64,000 bases of DNA. Origin: Megalopta genalis (lineage: Eukaryota; Arthropoda; Insecta; Hymenoptera; Halictidae). Positions 38,153-51,710 of the stretch are shown in pieces (the stretch's first letter is position 1; each line of letters opens with the position of its first letter). The stretch spans positions 2,614,501-2,678,500 of the forward strand of contig NC_135020.1 in NCBI RefSeq assembly GCF_051020955.1. The letters are read 5' to 3'. The notes under the pieces are model-generated. The model had not been told where the DNA came from. It ran no database searches and saw only the letters and a list, made by a program, of their open reading frames with translations. Made by a program: the position numbers and the translations under genes.

Positions 38153-38392
38153 GTTGTTCTTGCTGTTCTTGTTGTAGATGTTGTTTTTGTTGATCTTGTT
38201 GTTCTTGTTGTTCTTGTTGTTGTTCTTGTTGTTGTTCTTGTTGTTGTTGTTGTTCTTGTTGTTGTTGTTGTTGTTCTTGCTGTTCTTGTTGTAGTTGTTG
38301 TTGCTGTCCTTGTTATTGTTGTAGTTCTTGTTGTTCTTGTTGTTCTTGTTGTTCTTGTTGTTCTTGTTGTTTTTGTTGATCTTGTTGTTCTT

Positions 38393-38441
<49 letters not shown>

Positions 38442-38726
38442 TTGTTCTTGTTGTTGTTGTTGTTGTTGTTCATGCGGTTCTTGTTGTTGTTGCTCTTGCT
38501 GTTCTTGTTCTTGTTGTCCTTGTTGTTCTTTCTGTTCTTGTTGTTCTTGTTGTTGTTGTTGTTGTTCTTGCTGTTCTTGTTGTAGATGTTGTTTTTGTTG
38601 ATCTTGTTGTTCTTGTTGTTCTTGTTGTTGTTCTTGTTGTTCTTGTTGTTGTTGTTGTTCTTGCTGTTCTTGTTGTAGATGTTGTTTTTGTTGATCTTGT
38701 TGTTCTTGTTGTTCTTGTTGTTGTTC

Positions 38727-38758
<32 letters not shown>

Positions 38759-39346
38759 CTTGTTGTTGTTGTTGTTGTTCTTGCTGTTCTTGTTGTAGTT
38801 GTTGTTGCTGTCCTTGTTATTGTTGTAGTTCTTGTTGTTCTTGTTGTTCTTGTTGTTCTTGTTGTTCTTGTTGTTTTTGTTGATCTTGTTGTTCTTGTTG
38901 TTCTTGTTGTTCTTGTTGTTCTTGTTGTCCTTGTTGTTCTTGTTGTTGTTGTTGTTGTTCTTGCTGTTCTTGTTGTAGTTGTTGTTGCTGTCCTTGTTAT
39001 TGTTGTAGTTCTTGTTGTTCTTGTTGTTCTTGTTGTTCTTGTTGTTCTTGTTGTTCTTGTTGTTCTTGTTGTTCTTGTTGTCCTTGTTGTTCTTGTTGTT
39101 CTTGTTGTTCTTGTTGTTCTTGTTGTTCTTGTTGTACTTGTTGTTCTAGTTGTTCTTGTTGTTCTTGTTGTTCTTGTTGTTCTTGTTGTCCTTGTTGTTC
39201 TTGTTGTTCTTGTTGTTCTTGCTGTTCATGTTGTTCTTCTTGTTGTTGTTCTAGTTGTCCTTTTTGTTGTTGTCCTTGTTGTTCTTGTTGTTGTTGTCCT
39301 TGTTGTTCTTGTTGTGCTTGTTGTTCTTGTTGATCTTGTTGTTCTT

Positions 39347-39395
<49 letters not shown>

Positions 39396-39691
39396 TTGTT
39401 CTTGTTGTTCTTGTTGTTGTTGTTCTTGTTGTTCTTGTTGTTGTTGTTCATGCGGTTCTTGTTGTTGTTGCTCTTGCTGTTCTTGTTCTTGTTGTCCTTG
39501 TTGTTCTTTCTGTTCTTGTTGTTCTTGTTGTTGTTGTTGTTGTTCTTGCTGTTCTTGTTGTAGATGTTGTTTTTGTTGATCTTGTTGTTCTTGTTGTTCT
39601 TGTTGTTGTTGTTGTTGTTCTTGCTGTTCTTGTTGTAGTTGTTGTTGCTGTCCTTGTTATTGTTGTAGTTCTTGTTGTTCTTGTTGTTCTT

Positions 39692-39722
<31 letters not shown>

Positions 39723-40451
39723 TTGTTCTTGTTGTTCTTGTTGTTGTTGTTCATGCGGTTCTTGTTGTTGTTGCTCTTGCTGTTCTTGTTCTTGTTGTCC
39801 TTGTTGTTCTTTCTGTTCTTGTTGTTCTTGTTGTTGTTGTTGTTGTTCTTGCTGTTCTTGTTGTAGATGTTGTTTTTGTTGATCTTGTTGTTCTTGTTGT
39901 TCTTGTTGTTGTTCTTGTTGTTGTTGTTGTTGTTCTTGCTGTTCTTGTTGTAGTTGTTGTTGCTGTCCTTGTTATTGTTGTAGTTCTTGTTGTTCTTGTT
40001 GTTCTTGTTGTTCTTGTTGTTCTTGTTGTTCTTGTTGTTCTTGTTGTTCTTGTTGTTCTTGTTGTTTTTGTTGATCTTGTTGTTCTTGTTGTTCTCGTTC
40101 TTCTTGTTGTCCTTGTTGTTCTTGTTGTTCTTGTTGATCTTGTTGTTCTTGTTGTTCTTGTTGCTCTTGTTGCTCTTGTTGCTCTTGTTGCTCTTGTTGC
40201 CCTTGTTGCTCTTGTTGCTCTTGTTGCTCTTGTTGCTCTTGTTGTTCTTGTTGTTCTGGTTGTTGATGTTCTTGTTGTTCATGTTGTTGTTGTCCTTTTT
40301 GTTCTTCTTGTTGTTGTTGTTGTTGTTCAGGTTGTTGATGTTGTTGTTGTTCATGTTGTTGTTGTTCTTGATGTTCTTGTTGTTCTTGTTGTTCTTGTTG
40401 TTCTTTTTGTTCTTGGTGTTCTTGGTGTTCTTGTTGTTCTTGTTGTTCTAG

Positions 40452-40483
<32 letters not shown>

Positions 40484-42061
40484 CTTGTTGTTGTTCTCGT
40501 TGTTCTCGTTGTTCTCGTTTTTCTCGTTGTTCTTGTTGTTCTTTTTGCTCTTGTTGTTCTTGTTGTCCTTGTTGTTGTTGTTGCTGTTGTTGTTCTTGTT
40601 GTTCATGTTGTTGTTGTTCTGGTTGATGTTGTTGTTCTTGTTCTTGTTGTTCTTGTTGTTCTTGTTGTCCTTGTTGTTCTTGTTGTTCCTGTTGTTGTTG
40701 TTGTTCATGTTGTTCTTGTTGTTGTTGTTCATGTGGTTCTTGTTGTTGTTGCTCTTGCTGTTCTTGTTCTTGTTGTCCTTGTTGTTCTTTCTGTTCTTGT
40801 TGTTCTTGTTGTTCTTGTTGTTGTTGTTGTTGTTGTTGTTGATGTTCTTGTTGTTGTTCTCGTTGTTCTCGTTGTTCTCGTTGTTCTCGTTGTTCTTGTT
40901 GTTCTCGTTGTTCTCGTTGTTCTCGTTGTTCTCGTTGTTCTCGTTGTTCTCGTTGTTCTCGTTGTTCTCGTTGTTCTCGTTGTTCTCGTTGTTCTCGTTG
41001 TTCTCGTTGTTCTCGTTGTTCTCGTTGTTCTTGTTGTTCTTGTTGTTCTTGTTGTTCTTGTTGTTCTTGTTGTTTTTGTTGATCTGGTTGTTCTTGTTGT
41101 TCTTGTTGTTCTTGTTGTTCTTGTTGTTCTTCTTGCTGTTCTGGTTGTCCTTGTTGTTCTTGTTATTCTTGTTGTTCTCGTTGTTCTTGTTGTTCTTGTT
41201 GTTCTTGTTGTTCTTGTTGTTCTTGTTGTTCTTGTTGTTCATGTTGTTCTTGTTGTTCATGTTGTTCTTGTTGTTGTTGTTGTTGTTGTTGTTGTTCTTG
41301 CTGTTCTTGTTCTTGTTGCTCTTGTTGTTCTTGTTGTTCTTGTTGTTCCTGTTGTTCTTGTTGTTCTTGTTGTTGTTGTTGTTCTTGTTGTTGTTCTTGT
41401 TTTTGTTGTTCTTGTTGTTGTTGTTGTTCTTCCTGTTCTTGTTCTTGTTGTTCTTGTTGTTCTTGTTGTTCTTGTTGTTCTTGCTGTTCTTTCTGTTCAT
41501 GTTGTTCTTGTTGTTCTTCTTGTTGTTGTTGTTGTCCTTGTTGTTCTTGTTGTTCTTGTTGTTCTTGTTGTTCTTGTTGTTCTTGTTGTTCTTGTTGTTC
41601 TTGTTGTTCTTGTTGTTCTTGTTGTTCTTGTTGTTCTTGTTGTTCTTGTTGTTCTTGTTGTTCTTGTTGTTCTTGTTGTTCTTGTTGTACTTGTTGTTCT
41701 AGTTGTTCTTGTTGTTCTTGTTGTTCTTGTTGTTCTTGTTGTTCTTGTTGTTCTTGTTGTTCTTGTTGTTCTTGTTGTTCTTGTTGTTCTTGTTGTTCTT
41801 GTTGTTCTTGTTGTTCTTGTTGTTCTTGTTGTTCTTGTTGTTCTTGTTGTTCTTGTTGTGGTTGTTGTTCTTGTTGATCTTGTTGTTCTTGTTGATCTTG
41901 TTGTTCTTGTTGTCCTTGTTGTTCTTGTTGTTCTTGTTGTTCTTGCTGTTCATGTTGTTCTTCTTGTTGTTGTTCTAGTTGTCCTTTTTGTTGTTGTCCT
42001 TGTTGTTCTTGTTGTTGTTGTCCTTGTTGTGCTTGTTGTTCTTGTTGATCTTGTTGTTCTT

Positions 42062-42110
<49 letters not shown>

Positions 42111-43834
42111 TTGTTCTTGTTGTTCTTGTTGTTGTTGTTCTTGTTGTTCTTGTTGTTGTTGTTCATGCGGTTCTTGTTGTTGTTGCTCTTGCTGTTCTTG
42201 TTCTTGTTGTCCTTGTTGTTCTTTCTGTTCTTGTTGTTCTTGTTGTTGTTGTTGTTGTTCTTGCTGTTCTTGTTGTAGATGTTGTTTTTGTTGATCTTGT
42301 TGTTCTTGTTGTTCTTGTTGTTGTTCTTGTTGTTGTTGTTGTTGTTCTTGCTGTTCTTGTTGTTCTTGTTGTCCTTGTTGTTCTTGTTGTTCTTGTTGTT
42401 CTTGTTGTTCTTGTTGATCTTGTTGTTCTTGTTGTTCTTGTTGTTCTTGTTGTTCTTGTTGTTCTTGTTGTTCTTGTTGTTCTTGTTGTCCTTGTTGTTC
42501 TTGTTGTTCTTGTTGTTCTTGTTGTTCTTGTTGATCTTGTTGTTCTTGTTGTTCTTGTTGTTCTTGTTGTTCTTGTTGTTCTTGTTGTTCTTGTTGTTCA
42601 TGTTGTTGTTGTCCTTTTTGTTCTTGTTGTTGTTGTTGTTGTTGTTGTTCTGGTTGTTGATGTTGTTGTTGTTCATGTTGTTGTTGCTCTTGTTGTTCTT
42701 GTTGTTCTTGTTGTTCTTGTTGTACTTGTTGTTCTTGTTGTTCTTGTTGTTCTTGGTGTTCTTGGTGTTCTTGTTGTTCTTCTTGTTCTAGTTGTTGTTG
42801 TTGTTGTTCTTGTTGTTGTTCTTCTTGTTCTTCTCGTTGTTCTTGTTGTTCTGGTTGTTCTTCTTGCTGTTCTGGTTGTTCTTGTTGTTCTCGTTATTCT
42901 CGTTGTTCTCGTTGTTCTCGTTGTTCTCGTTGTGCTCGTTGTTCTCGTTGTTCTCGTTGTTCTTGTTGTTCTCGTTGTTCTTGTTGTTCTTGTTGTTCTT
43001 GTTGTTCTTGTTGTTCTTGTTGTTCTTGTTGTTCTTGTTGTTCTTGTTGTTCTTGTTGTTCTTGTTGTTCTTGTTGTTCTTGTTGTTCTTGTTGTTCTTG
43101 TTGTTCTTGTTGTTCTTGTTGTTCTTGTTGTTCTTGTTGTTCTTGTTGTTCTTGTTGTTCTTGTTGTTCTTGTTGTTCTTGTTGTTCTTGTTGTTCTTGT
43201 TGTTCTTGTTGTTCTTGTTGTTCTTGTTGTTCTTGTTGTTCTTGTTGTTCTTGTTGTTCTTGTTGTTCTTGTTGTTCTTGTTGTTCTTGTTGTTCTTGTT
43301 GTTCTTGTTGTTCTTGTTGTTCTTGTTCTTGTTGTTCTTGTTGTTCTTGTTGTTGTTGTTGTTCTTATTGTTCTTGTTGTAGTTGTTGTTGTTGTCCTTG
43401 TTGTTGTTGTAGTTCTTGTTGTTCTTGTTGTTCTTGTTGTTCTTGTTGTTCTTGTTGTTCTTGTTGTTCTTGTTCTTGTTGTTCTTGTTGTTCTTGTTGT
43501 TGTTGTTGTTCTTATTGTTCTTGTTGTAGTTGTTGTTGTTGTCCTTGTTGTTGTTGTAGTTCTTGTTGTTCTTGTTGTTCTTGTTGTTCTTTTTGTTCTT
43601 GTTGTTGTTGTTGTTCTTGCTGTTCTTGTTGTAGTTGTTGTTGCTGTCCTTGTTATTGTTGTAGTTCTTGTTGTTCTTGTTGTTCTTGTTGTTCTTGTTG
43701 TTCATGTTGTTTTTGTTGATCTTGTTGTTCTTGTTGTTCTTGTTGTTCTTGTTGTTCTTCTTGCTGTTCTGGTTGTTCTTGTTGTTCTCGTTGTTCTCGT
43801 TGTTCTCGTTGTTCTCGTTGTTCTCGTTGTTCTC

Positions 43835-43865
<31 letters not shown>

Positions 43866-44174
43866 ATCTTGTTGTTCTTGTTGTTCTTGTTGCTCTTGTT
43901 GCTCTTGTTGCTCTTGTTGCTCTTGTTGCCCTTGTTGCTCTTGTTGCTCTTGTTGCTCTTGTTGCTCTTGTTGCTCTTGTTGCCCTTGTTGTTCTTGTTG
44001 TTTTGGTTGTTGATGTTCTTGTTGTTGTTGTCCTTTTTGTTCTTGTTGTTGTTGTTGTTGTTGTTGTTCTGGTTGTTGATGTTGTTGTTGTTCATGTTGT
44101 TGTCGTTCTTGATGTTCTTGTTGTTCTTGTTGTTCTTTTTGTTCTGGGTGTTCTTGTTGTTCTTTTTGTTCTAG

Positions 44175-44215
<41 letters not shown>

Positions 44216-45067
44216 CTTGTTGTTGTTCTCGTTGTTCTCGTTGTTCTCGTTTTTCTCGTTGTTCTTGTTGTTCTTTTCGCTCTTGTTGTTCTCGTTGTTC
44301 TTGTTTTTCTTGTGGTTCTTGTTGTTCTTGCTGTTCTTGTTCTTGTTGCTCTTGTTGTTCTTGTTGTTCTTGTTGTTCTTGTTGTACTTGTTGTTCTTGT
44401 TGTTCTTGTTGTTCTCGTTGTTCTCGTTGTTCTCTTTGTCCTCGTTGTTCTCGTTGTTCTCGTTGTTCTCGTTGTTCTTGTTTTTCTTGTGGTTCTTGTT
44501 GTTCTTGCTGTTCTTGTTCTTGTTGCTCTTGTTGTTCTTGTTGTTCTTGTTGTTCTTGTTGTACTTGTTGTTCTTGTTGTTCTTGGTGTTCTTGGTGTTC
44601 TTGGTGTTCTTGTTGTTCTTCTTGTTCTAGTTGTTGTTGTTGTTGTTCTTGTTGTTGTTCTTCTTGTTCTTCTCGTTGTTCTTGTTGTTCTGGTTGTTCT
44701 TCTTGCTGTTCTGGTTGTTCTTGTTGTTTTCGTTATTCTCGTTGTTCTCGTTGTTCTCGTTGTTCTCGTTGTTCTCGTTGTTCTCGTTGTTCTCGTTGTT
44801 CTCGTTGTGCTCGTTGTTCTCGTTGTTCTCGTTGTTCTTGTTGTTCTTGTTGTTCTTGTTGTTCTTGTTGTTCTTGTTGTTCTTGTTGTTCTTGTTGTTC
44901 TTGTTGTTCTTGTTGTTCTTGTTGTTCTTGTTGTTCTTGTTGTTTTTGCTGTTCATGTTGTTCTTGTTGTTCTTCTTGTTGTTGTTCTAGTTGTCCTTGT
45001 TGTTCTTGTTGTTGTTGTCCTTGTTGTTGTTGTTGTGCTTGTTGTTCTTGTTGATCTTGTTGTTCTT

Positions 45068-45116
<49 letters not shown>

Positions 45117-46297
45117 TTGTTCTTGTTGTTCTTGTTGTTGTTGTTCATGCGGTTCTTGTTGTTGTTGCTCTTGCTGTTCTTGTTCTTGTTGTCCTTGTTG
45201 TTCTTTCTGTTCTTGTTGTTCTTGTTGTTGTTGTTGTTGTTCTTGCTGTTCTTGTTGTAGATGTTGTTTTTGTTGATCTTGTTGTTCTTGTTGTTCTTGT
45301 TGTTGTTCTTGTTGTTGTTGTTGTTCTTGCTGTTCTTGTTGTAGTTGTTGTTGCTGTCCTTGTTATTGTTGTAGTTCTTGTTGTTCTTGTTGTTCTTGTT
45401 GTTCTTGTTGTTCTTGTTGTTCTTGTTGTTCTTGTTGTTCTTGTTGTTTTTGTTGATCTTGTTGTTCTTGTTGTTCTCGTTCTTCTTGTTGTTCTTGTTG
45501 TCCTTGTTGTTCTTGTTGTTCTTGTTGTTCTTGTTGTTCTTGTTGTTCTTGTTGTTCTTGTTGTTCTTGTTGTTCTTGTTGTTCTTGTTCTTGTTGCTCT
45601 TGTTGTTCTTGTTGTTCTTGTTGTTCTTGTTGTACTTGTTGTTCTTGTTGTTCTTGTTGTTCTCGTTGTTCTCGTTGTTCTCTTTGTCCTCGTTGTTCTC
45701 GTTGTTCTCGTTGTTCTCGTTGTTCTTGTTTTTCTTGTGGTTCTTGTTGTTCTTGCTGTTCTTGTTCTTGTTGCTCTTGTTGTTCTTGTTGTTCTTGTTG
45801 TTCTTGTTGTACTTGTTGTTCTTGTTGTTCTTGTTGTTCTTGGTGTTCTTGGTGTTCTTGTTGTTCTTCTTGTTCTAGTTGTTGTTGTTGTTGTTCTTGT
45901 TGTTGTTCTTCTTGTTCTTCTCGTTGTTCTTGTTGTTCTGGTCGTTCTTCTTGCTGTTCTGGTTGTTCTTGTTGTTCTCGTTATTCTCGTTGTTCTCGTT
46001 GTTCTCGTTGTTCTCGTTGTTCTCGTTGTTCTCGTTGTGCTCGTTGTTCTCGTTGTTCTCGTTGTTCTTGTTGTTCTTGTTGTTCTTGTTGTTCTTGTTG
46101 TTCTTGTTGTTCTTGTTGTTCTTGTTGTTCTTGTTGTTCTTGTTGTTCTTGTTGTTCTTGTTGTTCTTGTTGTTTTTGCTGTTCATGTTGTTCTTGTTGT
46201 TCTTCTTGTTGTTGTTCTAGTTGTCCTTTTTGTTCTTGTTGTTGTTGTCCTTGTTGTTGTTGTTGTGCTTGTTGTTCTTGTTGATCTTGTTGTTCTT

Positions 46298-46346
<49 letters not shown>

Positions 46347-46996
46347 TTGTTCTTGTTGTTCTTGTTGTTGTTGTTCATGCGGTTCTTGTTGTTGTTGCTC
46401 TTGCTGTTCTTGTTCTTGTTGTCCTTGTTGTTCTTTCTGTTCTTGTTGTTCTTGTTGTTGTTGTTGTTGTTCTTGCTGTTCTTGTTGTAGATGTTGTTTT
46501 TGTTGATCTTGTTGTTCTTGTTGTTCTTGTTGTTGTTCTTGTTGTTGTTGTTGTTCTTGCTGTTCTTGTTGTAGTTGTTGTTGCTGTCCTTGTTATTGTT
46601 GTAGTTCTTGTTGTTCTTGTTGTTCTTGTTGTTCTTGTTGTTCTTGTTGTTCTTGTTGTTCTTGTTGTTCTTGTTGTTTTTGTTGATCTTGTTGTTCTTG
46701 TTGTTCTCGTTCTTCTTGTTGTTCTTGTTGTCCTTGTTGTTCTTGTTGTTCTTGTTGTTCTTGTTGTTCTTGTTGTTCTTGTTGTTCTTGTTGTTCTTGT
46801 TGTTCTTGTTGTTCTTGTTGTTCTTGTTGTTCTTGTTGTTCTTGTTGTTCTTGTTGTTTTTGCTGTTCATGTTGTTCTTGTTGTTCTTCTTGTTGTTGTT
46901 CTAGTTGTCCTTGTTGTTGTTGTCCTTGTTGTTCTTGTTGTTGTTGTCCTTGTTGTTCTTGTTGTGCTTGTTGTTCTTGTTGATCTTGTTGTTCTT

Positions 46997-47027
<31 letters not shown>

Positions 47028-47440
47028 CTCTCGTTGTTCTTGTTGTTGTTCTTGTTGTTCTTGTTGTTGTTGTTCATGCGGTTCTTGTTGTTGTTGCTCT
47101 TGCTGTTCTTGTTCTTGTTGTCCTTGTTGTTCTTTCTGTTCTTTTTGTTCTTGTTGTTGTTGTTGTTCTTGCTGTTCTTGTTGTAGATGTTGTTTTTGTT
47201 GATCTTGTTGTTCTTGTTGTTCTTGTTGTTGTTGTTGTTCTTGCTGTTCTTGTTGTAGTTGTTGTTGCTGTCCTTGTTATTGTTGTAGTTCTTGTTGTTC
47301 TTGTTGTTCTTGTTGTTCATGTTGTTTTTGTTGATCTTGTTGTTCTTGTTGCTCTTGTTGTTCTTCTTGCTGTTCTGGTTGTTCTTGTTGTTCTCGTTGT
47401 TCTCGTTGTTCTCGTTGTTCTCGTTGTTCTCGTTGTTCTC

Positions 47441-47471
<31 letters not shown>

Positions 47472-48064
47472 ATCTTGTTGTTCTTGTTGTTCTTGTTGCT
47501 CTTGTTGCTCTTGTTGCTCTTGTTGCTCTTGTTGCTCTTGTTGCCCTTGTTGCTCTTGTTGTTCTTGTTGTTCTTGTTGTTCTTGTTGTTCTTGTTGTTC
47601 TTGTTGTTCTTGTTCTTGTTGTTCTTGTTGTTCTTGTTGTTGTTGTTGTTCTTATTGTTCTTGTTGTAGTTGTTGTTGTTGTCCTTGTTGTTGTTGTAGT
47701 TCTTGTTGTTCTTGTTGTTCTTGTTGATCTTGTTGTTCTTGTTGTTCTCGTTGTTCTCGTTGTTCTTGTTGTTCTTGAGGTTCTTGTTGTTCTTGTTGTT
47801 CTTGTTGTTCTTGTTGTTCTTTTTGTTCTTGTTGTTGTTGTTGTTCTTGCTGTTCTTGTTGTAGTTGTTGTTGCTGTCCTTGTTATTGTTGTAGTTCTTG
47901 TTGTTCTCGTTGTTCTTGTTGTTCTTGTTGTTCATGTTGTTTTTGTTGATCTTGTTGTTCTTGTTGTTCTTGTTGTTCTTGTTGTTCTTCTTGCTGTTCT
48001 GGTTGTTCTTGTTGTTCTCGTTGTTCTCGTTGTTCTCGTTGTTCTCGTTGTTCTCGTTGTTCTC

Positions 48065-48095
<31 letters not shown>

Positions 48096-48413
48096 ATCTT
48101 GTTGTTCTTGTTGTTCTTGTTGCTCTTGTTGCTCTTGTTGCTCTTGTTGCTCTTGTTGCCCTTGTTGCTCTTGTTGCTCTTGTTGCTCTTGTTGCTCTTG
48201 TTGCTCTTGTTGCCCTTGTTGTTCTTGTTGTTTTGGTTGTTGATGTTCTTGTTGTTGTTGTCCTTTTTGTTCTTGTTGTTGTTGTTGTTGTTGTTGTTCT
48301 GGTTGTTGATGTTGTTGTTGTTCATGTTGTTGTCGTTCTTGATGTTCTTGTTGTTCTTGTTGTTCTTGTTGTTCTTTTTGTTCTGGGTGTTCTTGTTGTT
48401 CTTTTTGTTCTAG

Positions 48414-48454
<41 letters not shown>

Positions 48455-49306
48455 CTTGTTGTTGTTCTCGTTGTTCTCGTTGTTCTCGTTTTTCTCGTTG
48501 TTCTTGTTGTTCTTTTCGCTCTTGTTGTTCTCGTTGTTCTTGTTTTTCTTGTGGTTCTTGTTGTTCTTGCTGTTCTTGTTCTTGTTGCTCTTGTTGTTCT
48601 TGTTGTTCTTGTTGTTCTTGTTGTACTTGTTGTTCTTGTTGTTCTTGTTGTTCTCGTTGTTCTCGTTGTTCTCGTTGTTCTCTTTGTCCTCGTTGTTCTC
48701 GTTGTTCTCGTTGTTCTCGTTGTTCTTGTTTTTCTTGTGGTTCTTGTTGTTCTTGCTGTTCTTGTTCTTGTTGCTCTTGTTGTTCTTGTTGTTCTTGTTG
48801 TTCTTGTTGTACTTGTTGTTCTTGTTGTTCTTGTTGTTCTTGGTGTTCTTGGTGTTCTTGTTGTTCTTCTTGTTCTAGTTGTTGTTGTTGTTGTTCTTGT
48901 TGTTGTTCTTCTTGTTCTTCTCGTTGTTCTTGTTGTTCTGGTTGTTCTTCTTGCTGTTCTGGTTGTTCTTGTTGTTCTCGTTATTCTCGTTGTTCTCGTT
49001 GTTCTCGTTGTTCTCGTTGTTCTCGTTGTTCTCGTTGTTCTCGTTGTTCTCGTTGTGCTCGTTGTTCTCGTTGTTCTCGTTGTTCTTGTTGTTCTTGTTG
49101 TTCTTGTTGTTCTTGTTGTTCTTGTTGTTCTTGTTGTTCTTGTTGTTCTTGTTGTTCTTGTTGTTCTTGTTGTTCTTGTTGTTTTTGCTGTTCATGTTGT
49201 TCTTGTTGTTCTTCTTGTTGTTGTTCTAGTTGTCCTTGTTGTTCTTGTTGTTGTTGTCCTTGTTGTTGTTGTTGTGCTTGTTGTTCTTGTTGATCTTGTT
49301 GTTCTT

Positions 49307-49355
<49 letters not shown>

Positions 49356-50554
49356 TTGTTCTTGTTGTTCTTGTTGTTGTTGTTCATGCGGTTCTTGTTG
49401 TTGTTGCTCTTGCTGTTCTTGTTCTTGTTGTCCTTGTTGTTCTTTCTGTTCTTGTTGTTCTTGTTGTTGTTGTTGTTGTTCTTGCTGTTCTTGTTGTAGA
49501 TGTTGTTTTTGTTGATCTTGTTGTTCTTGTTGTTCTTGTTGTTGTTCTTGTTGTTGTTGTTGTTCTTGCTGTTCTTGTTGTAGTTGTTGTTGCTGTCCTT
49601 GTTATTGTTGTAGTTCTTGTTGTTCTTGTTGTTCTTGTTGTTCTTGTTGTTCTTGTTGTTCTTGTTGTTCTTGTTGTTCTTGTTGTTTTTGTTGATCTTG
49701 TTGTTCTTGTTGTTCTCGTTCTTCTTGTTGTTCTTGTTGTCCTTGTTGTTCTTGTTGTTCTTGTTGTTCTTGTTGTTCTTGTTGTTCTTGTTGTTCTTGT
49801 TGTTCTTGTTGTTCTTGTTGTTCTTGTTCTTGTTGCTCTTGTTGTTCTTGTTGTTCTTGTTGTTCTTGTTGTACTTGTTGTTCTTGTTGTTCTTGTTGTT
49901 CTCGTTGTTCTCGTTGTTCTCTTTGTCCTCGTTGTTCTCGTTGTTCTCGTTGTTCTCGTTGTTCTTGTTTTTCTTGTGGTTCTTGTTGTTCTTGCTGTTC
50001 TTGTTCTTGTTGCTCTTGTTGTTCTTGTTGTTCTTGTTGTTCTTGTTGTACTTGTTGTTCTTGTTGTTCTTGTTGTTCTTGGTGTTCTTGGTGTTCTTGT
50101 TGTTCTTCTTGTTCTAGTTGTTGTTGTTGTTGTTCTTGTTGTTGTTCTTCTTGTTCTTCTCGTTGTTCTTGTTGTTCTGGTTGTTCTTCTTGCTGTTCTG
50201 GTTGTTCTTGTTGTTCTCGTTATTCTCGTTGTTCTCGTTGTTCTCGTTGTTCTCGTTGTTCTCGTTGTTCTCGTTGTTCTCGTTGTTCTCGTTGTGCTCG
50301 TTGTTCTCGTTGTTCTCGTTGTTCTTGTTGTTCTTGTTGTTCTTGTTGTTCTTGTTGTTCTTGTTGTTCTTGTTGTTCTTGTTGTTCTTGTTGTTCTTGT
50401 TGTTCTTGTTGTTCTTGTTGTTCTTGTTGTTTTTGCTGTTCATGTTGTTCTTGTTGTTCTTCTTGTTGTTGTTCTAGTTGTCCTTGTTGTTCTTGTTGTT
50501 GTTGTCCTTGTTGTTGTTGTTGTGCTTGTTGTTCTTGTTGATCTTGTTGTTCTT

Positions 50555-50603
<49 letters not shown>

Positions 50604-51235
50604 TTGTTCTTGTTGTTCTTGTTGTTGTTGTTCATGCGGTTCTTGTTGTTGTTGCTCTTGCTGTTCTTGTTCTTGTTGTCCTTGTTGTTCTTTCTGTTCT
50701 TGTTGTTCTTGTTGTTCTTGTTGTTGTTGTTGTTGTTCTTGCTGTTCTTGTTGTAGATGTTGTTTTTGTTGATCTTGTTGTTCTTGTTGTTCTTGTTGTT
50801 GTTCTTGTTGTTGTTGTTGTTCTTGCTGTTCTTGTTGTAGTTGTTGTTGCTGTCCTTGTTATTGTTGTAGTTCTTGTTGTTCTTGTTGTTCTTGTTGTTC
50901 TTGTTGTTCTTGTTGTTCTTGTTGTTTTTGTTGATCTTGTTGTTCTTGTTGTTCTCGTTCTTCTTGTTGTTCTTGTTGTCCTTGTTGTTCTTGTTGTTCT
51001 TGTTGTTCTTGTTGTTCTTGTTGTTCTTGTTGTTCTTGTTGTTCTTGTTGTTCTTGTTGTTCTTGTTGTTCTTGTTGTTCTTGTTGTTCTTGTTGTTTTT
51101 GCTGTTCATGTTGTTCTTGTTGTTCTTCTTGTTGTTGTTCTAGTTGTCCTTGTTGTTGTTGTCCTTGTTGTTCTTGTTGTTGTTGTCCTTGTTGTTCTTG
51201 TTGTGCTTGTTGTTCTTGTTGATCTTGTTGTTCTT

Positions 51236-51266
<31 letters not shown>

Positions 51267-51679
51267 CTCTCGTTGTTCTTGTTGTTGTTCTTGTTGTTCT
51301 TGTTGTTGTTGTTCATGCGGTTCTTGTTGTTGTTGCTCTTGCTGTTCTTGTTCTTGTTGTCCTTGTTGTTCTTTCTGTTCTTTTTGTTCTTGTTGTTGTT
51401 GTTGTTCTTGCTGTTCTTGTTGTAGATGTTGTTTTTGTTGATCTTGTTGTTCTTGTTGTTCTTGTTGTTGTTGTTGTTCTTGCTGTTCTTGTTGTAGTTG
51501 TTGTTGCTGTCCTTGTTATTGTTGTAGTTCTTGTTGTTCTTGTTGTTCTTGTTGTTCATGTTGTTTTTGTTGATCTTGTTGTTCTTGTTGTTCTTGTTGT
51601 TCTTCTTGCTGTTCTGGTTGTTCTTGTTGTTCTCGTTGTTCTCGTTGTTCTCGTTGTTCTCGTTGTTCTCGTTGTTCTC

Positions 51680-51710
<31 letters not shown>

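Noticed and set aside
190..38193. Single + strand ORF of about 12,667 codons (Val/Leu)
   Set aside because: It is the antisense of the Asn-Asn-Lys register, its openness follows from composition, its start is a GTG inside the repeat, and a 12,667-residue Val/Leu polymer is not credible.
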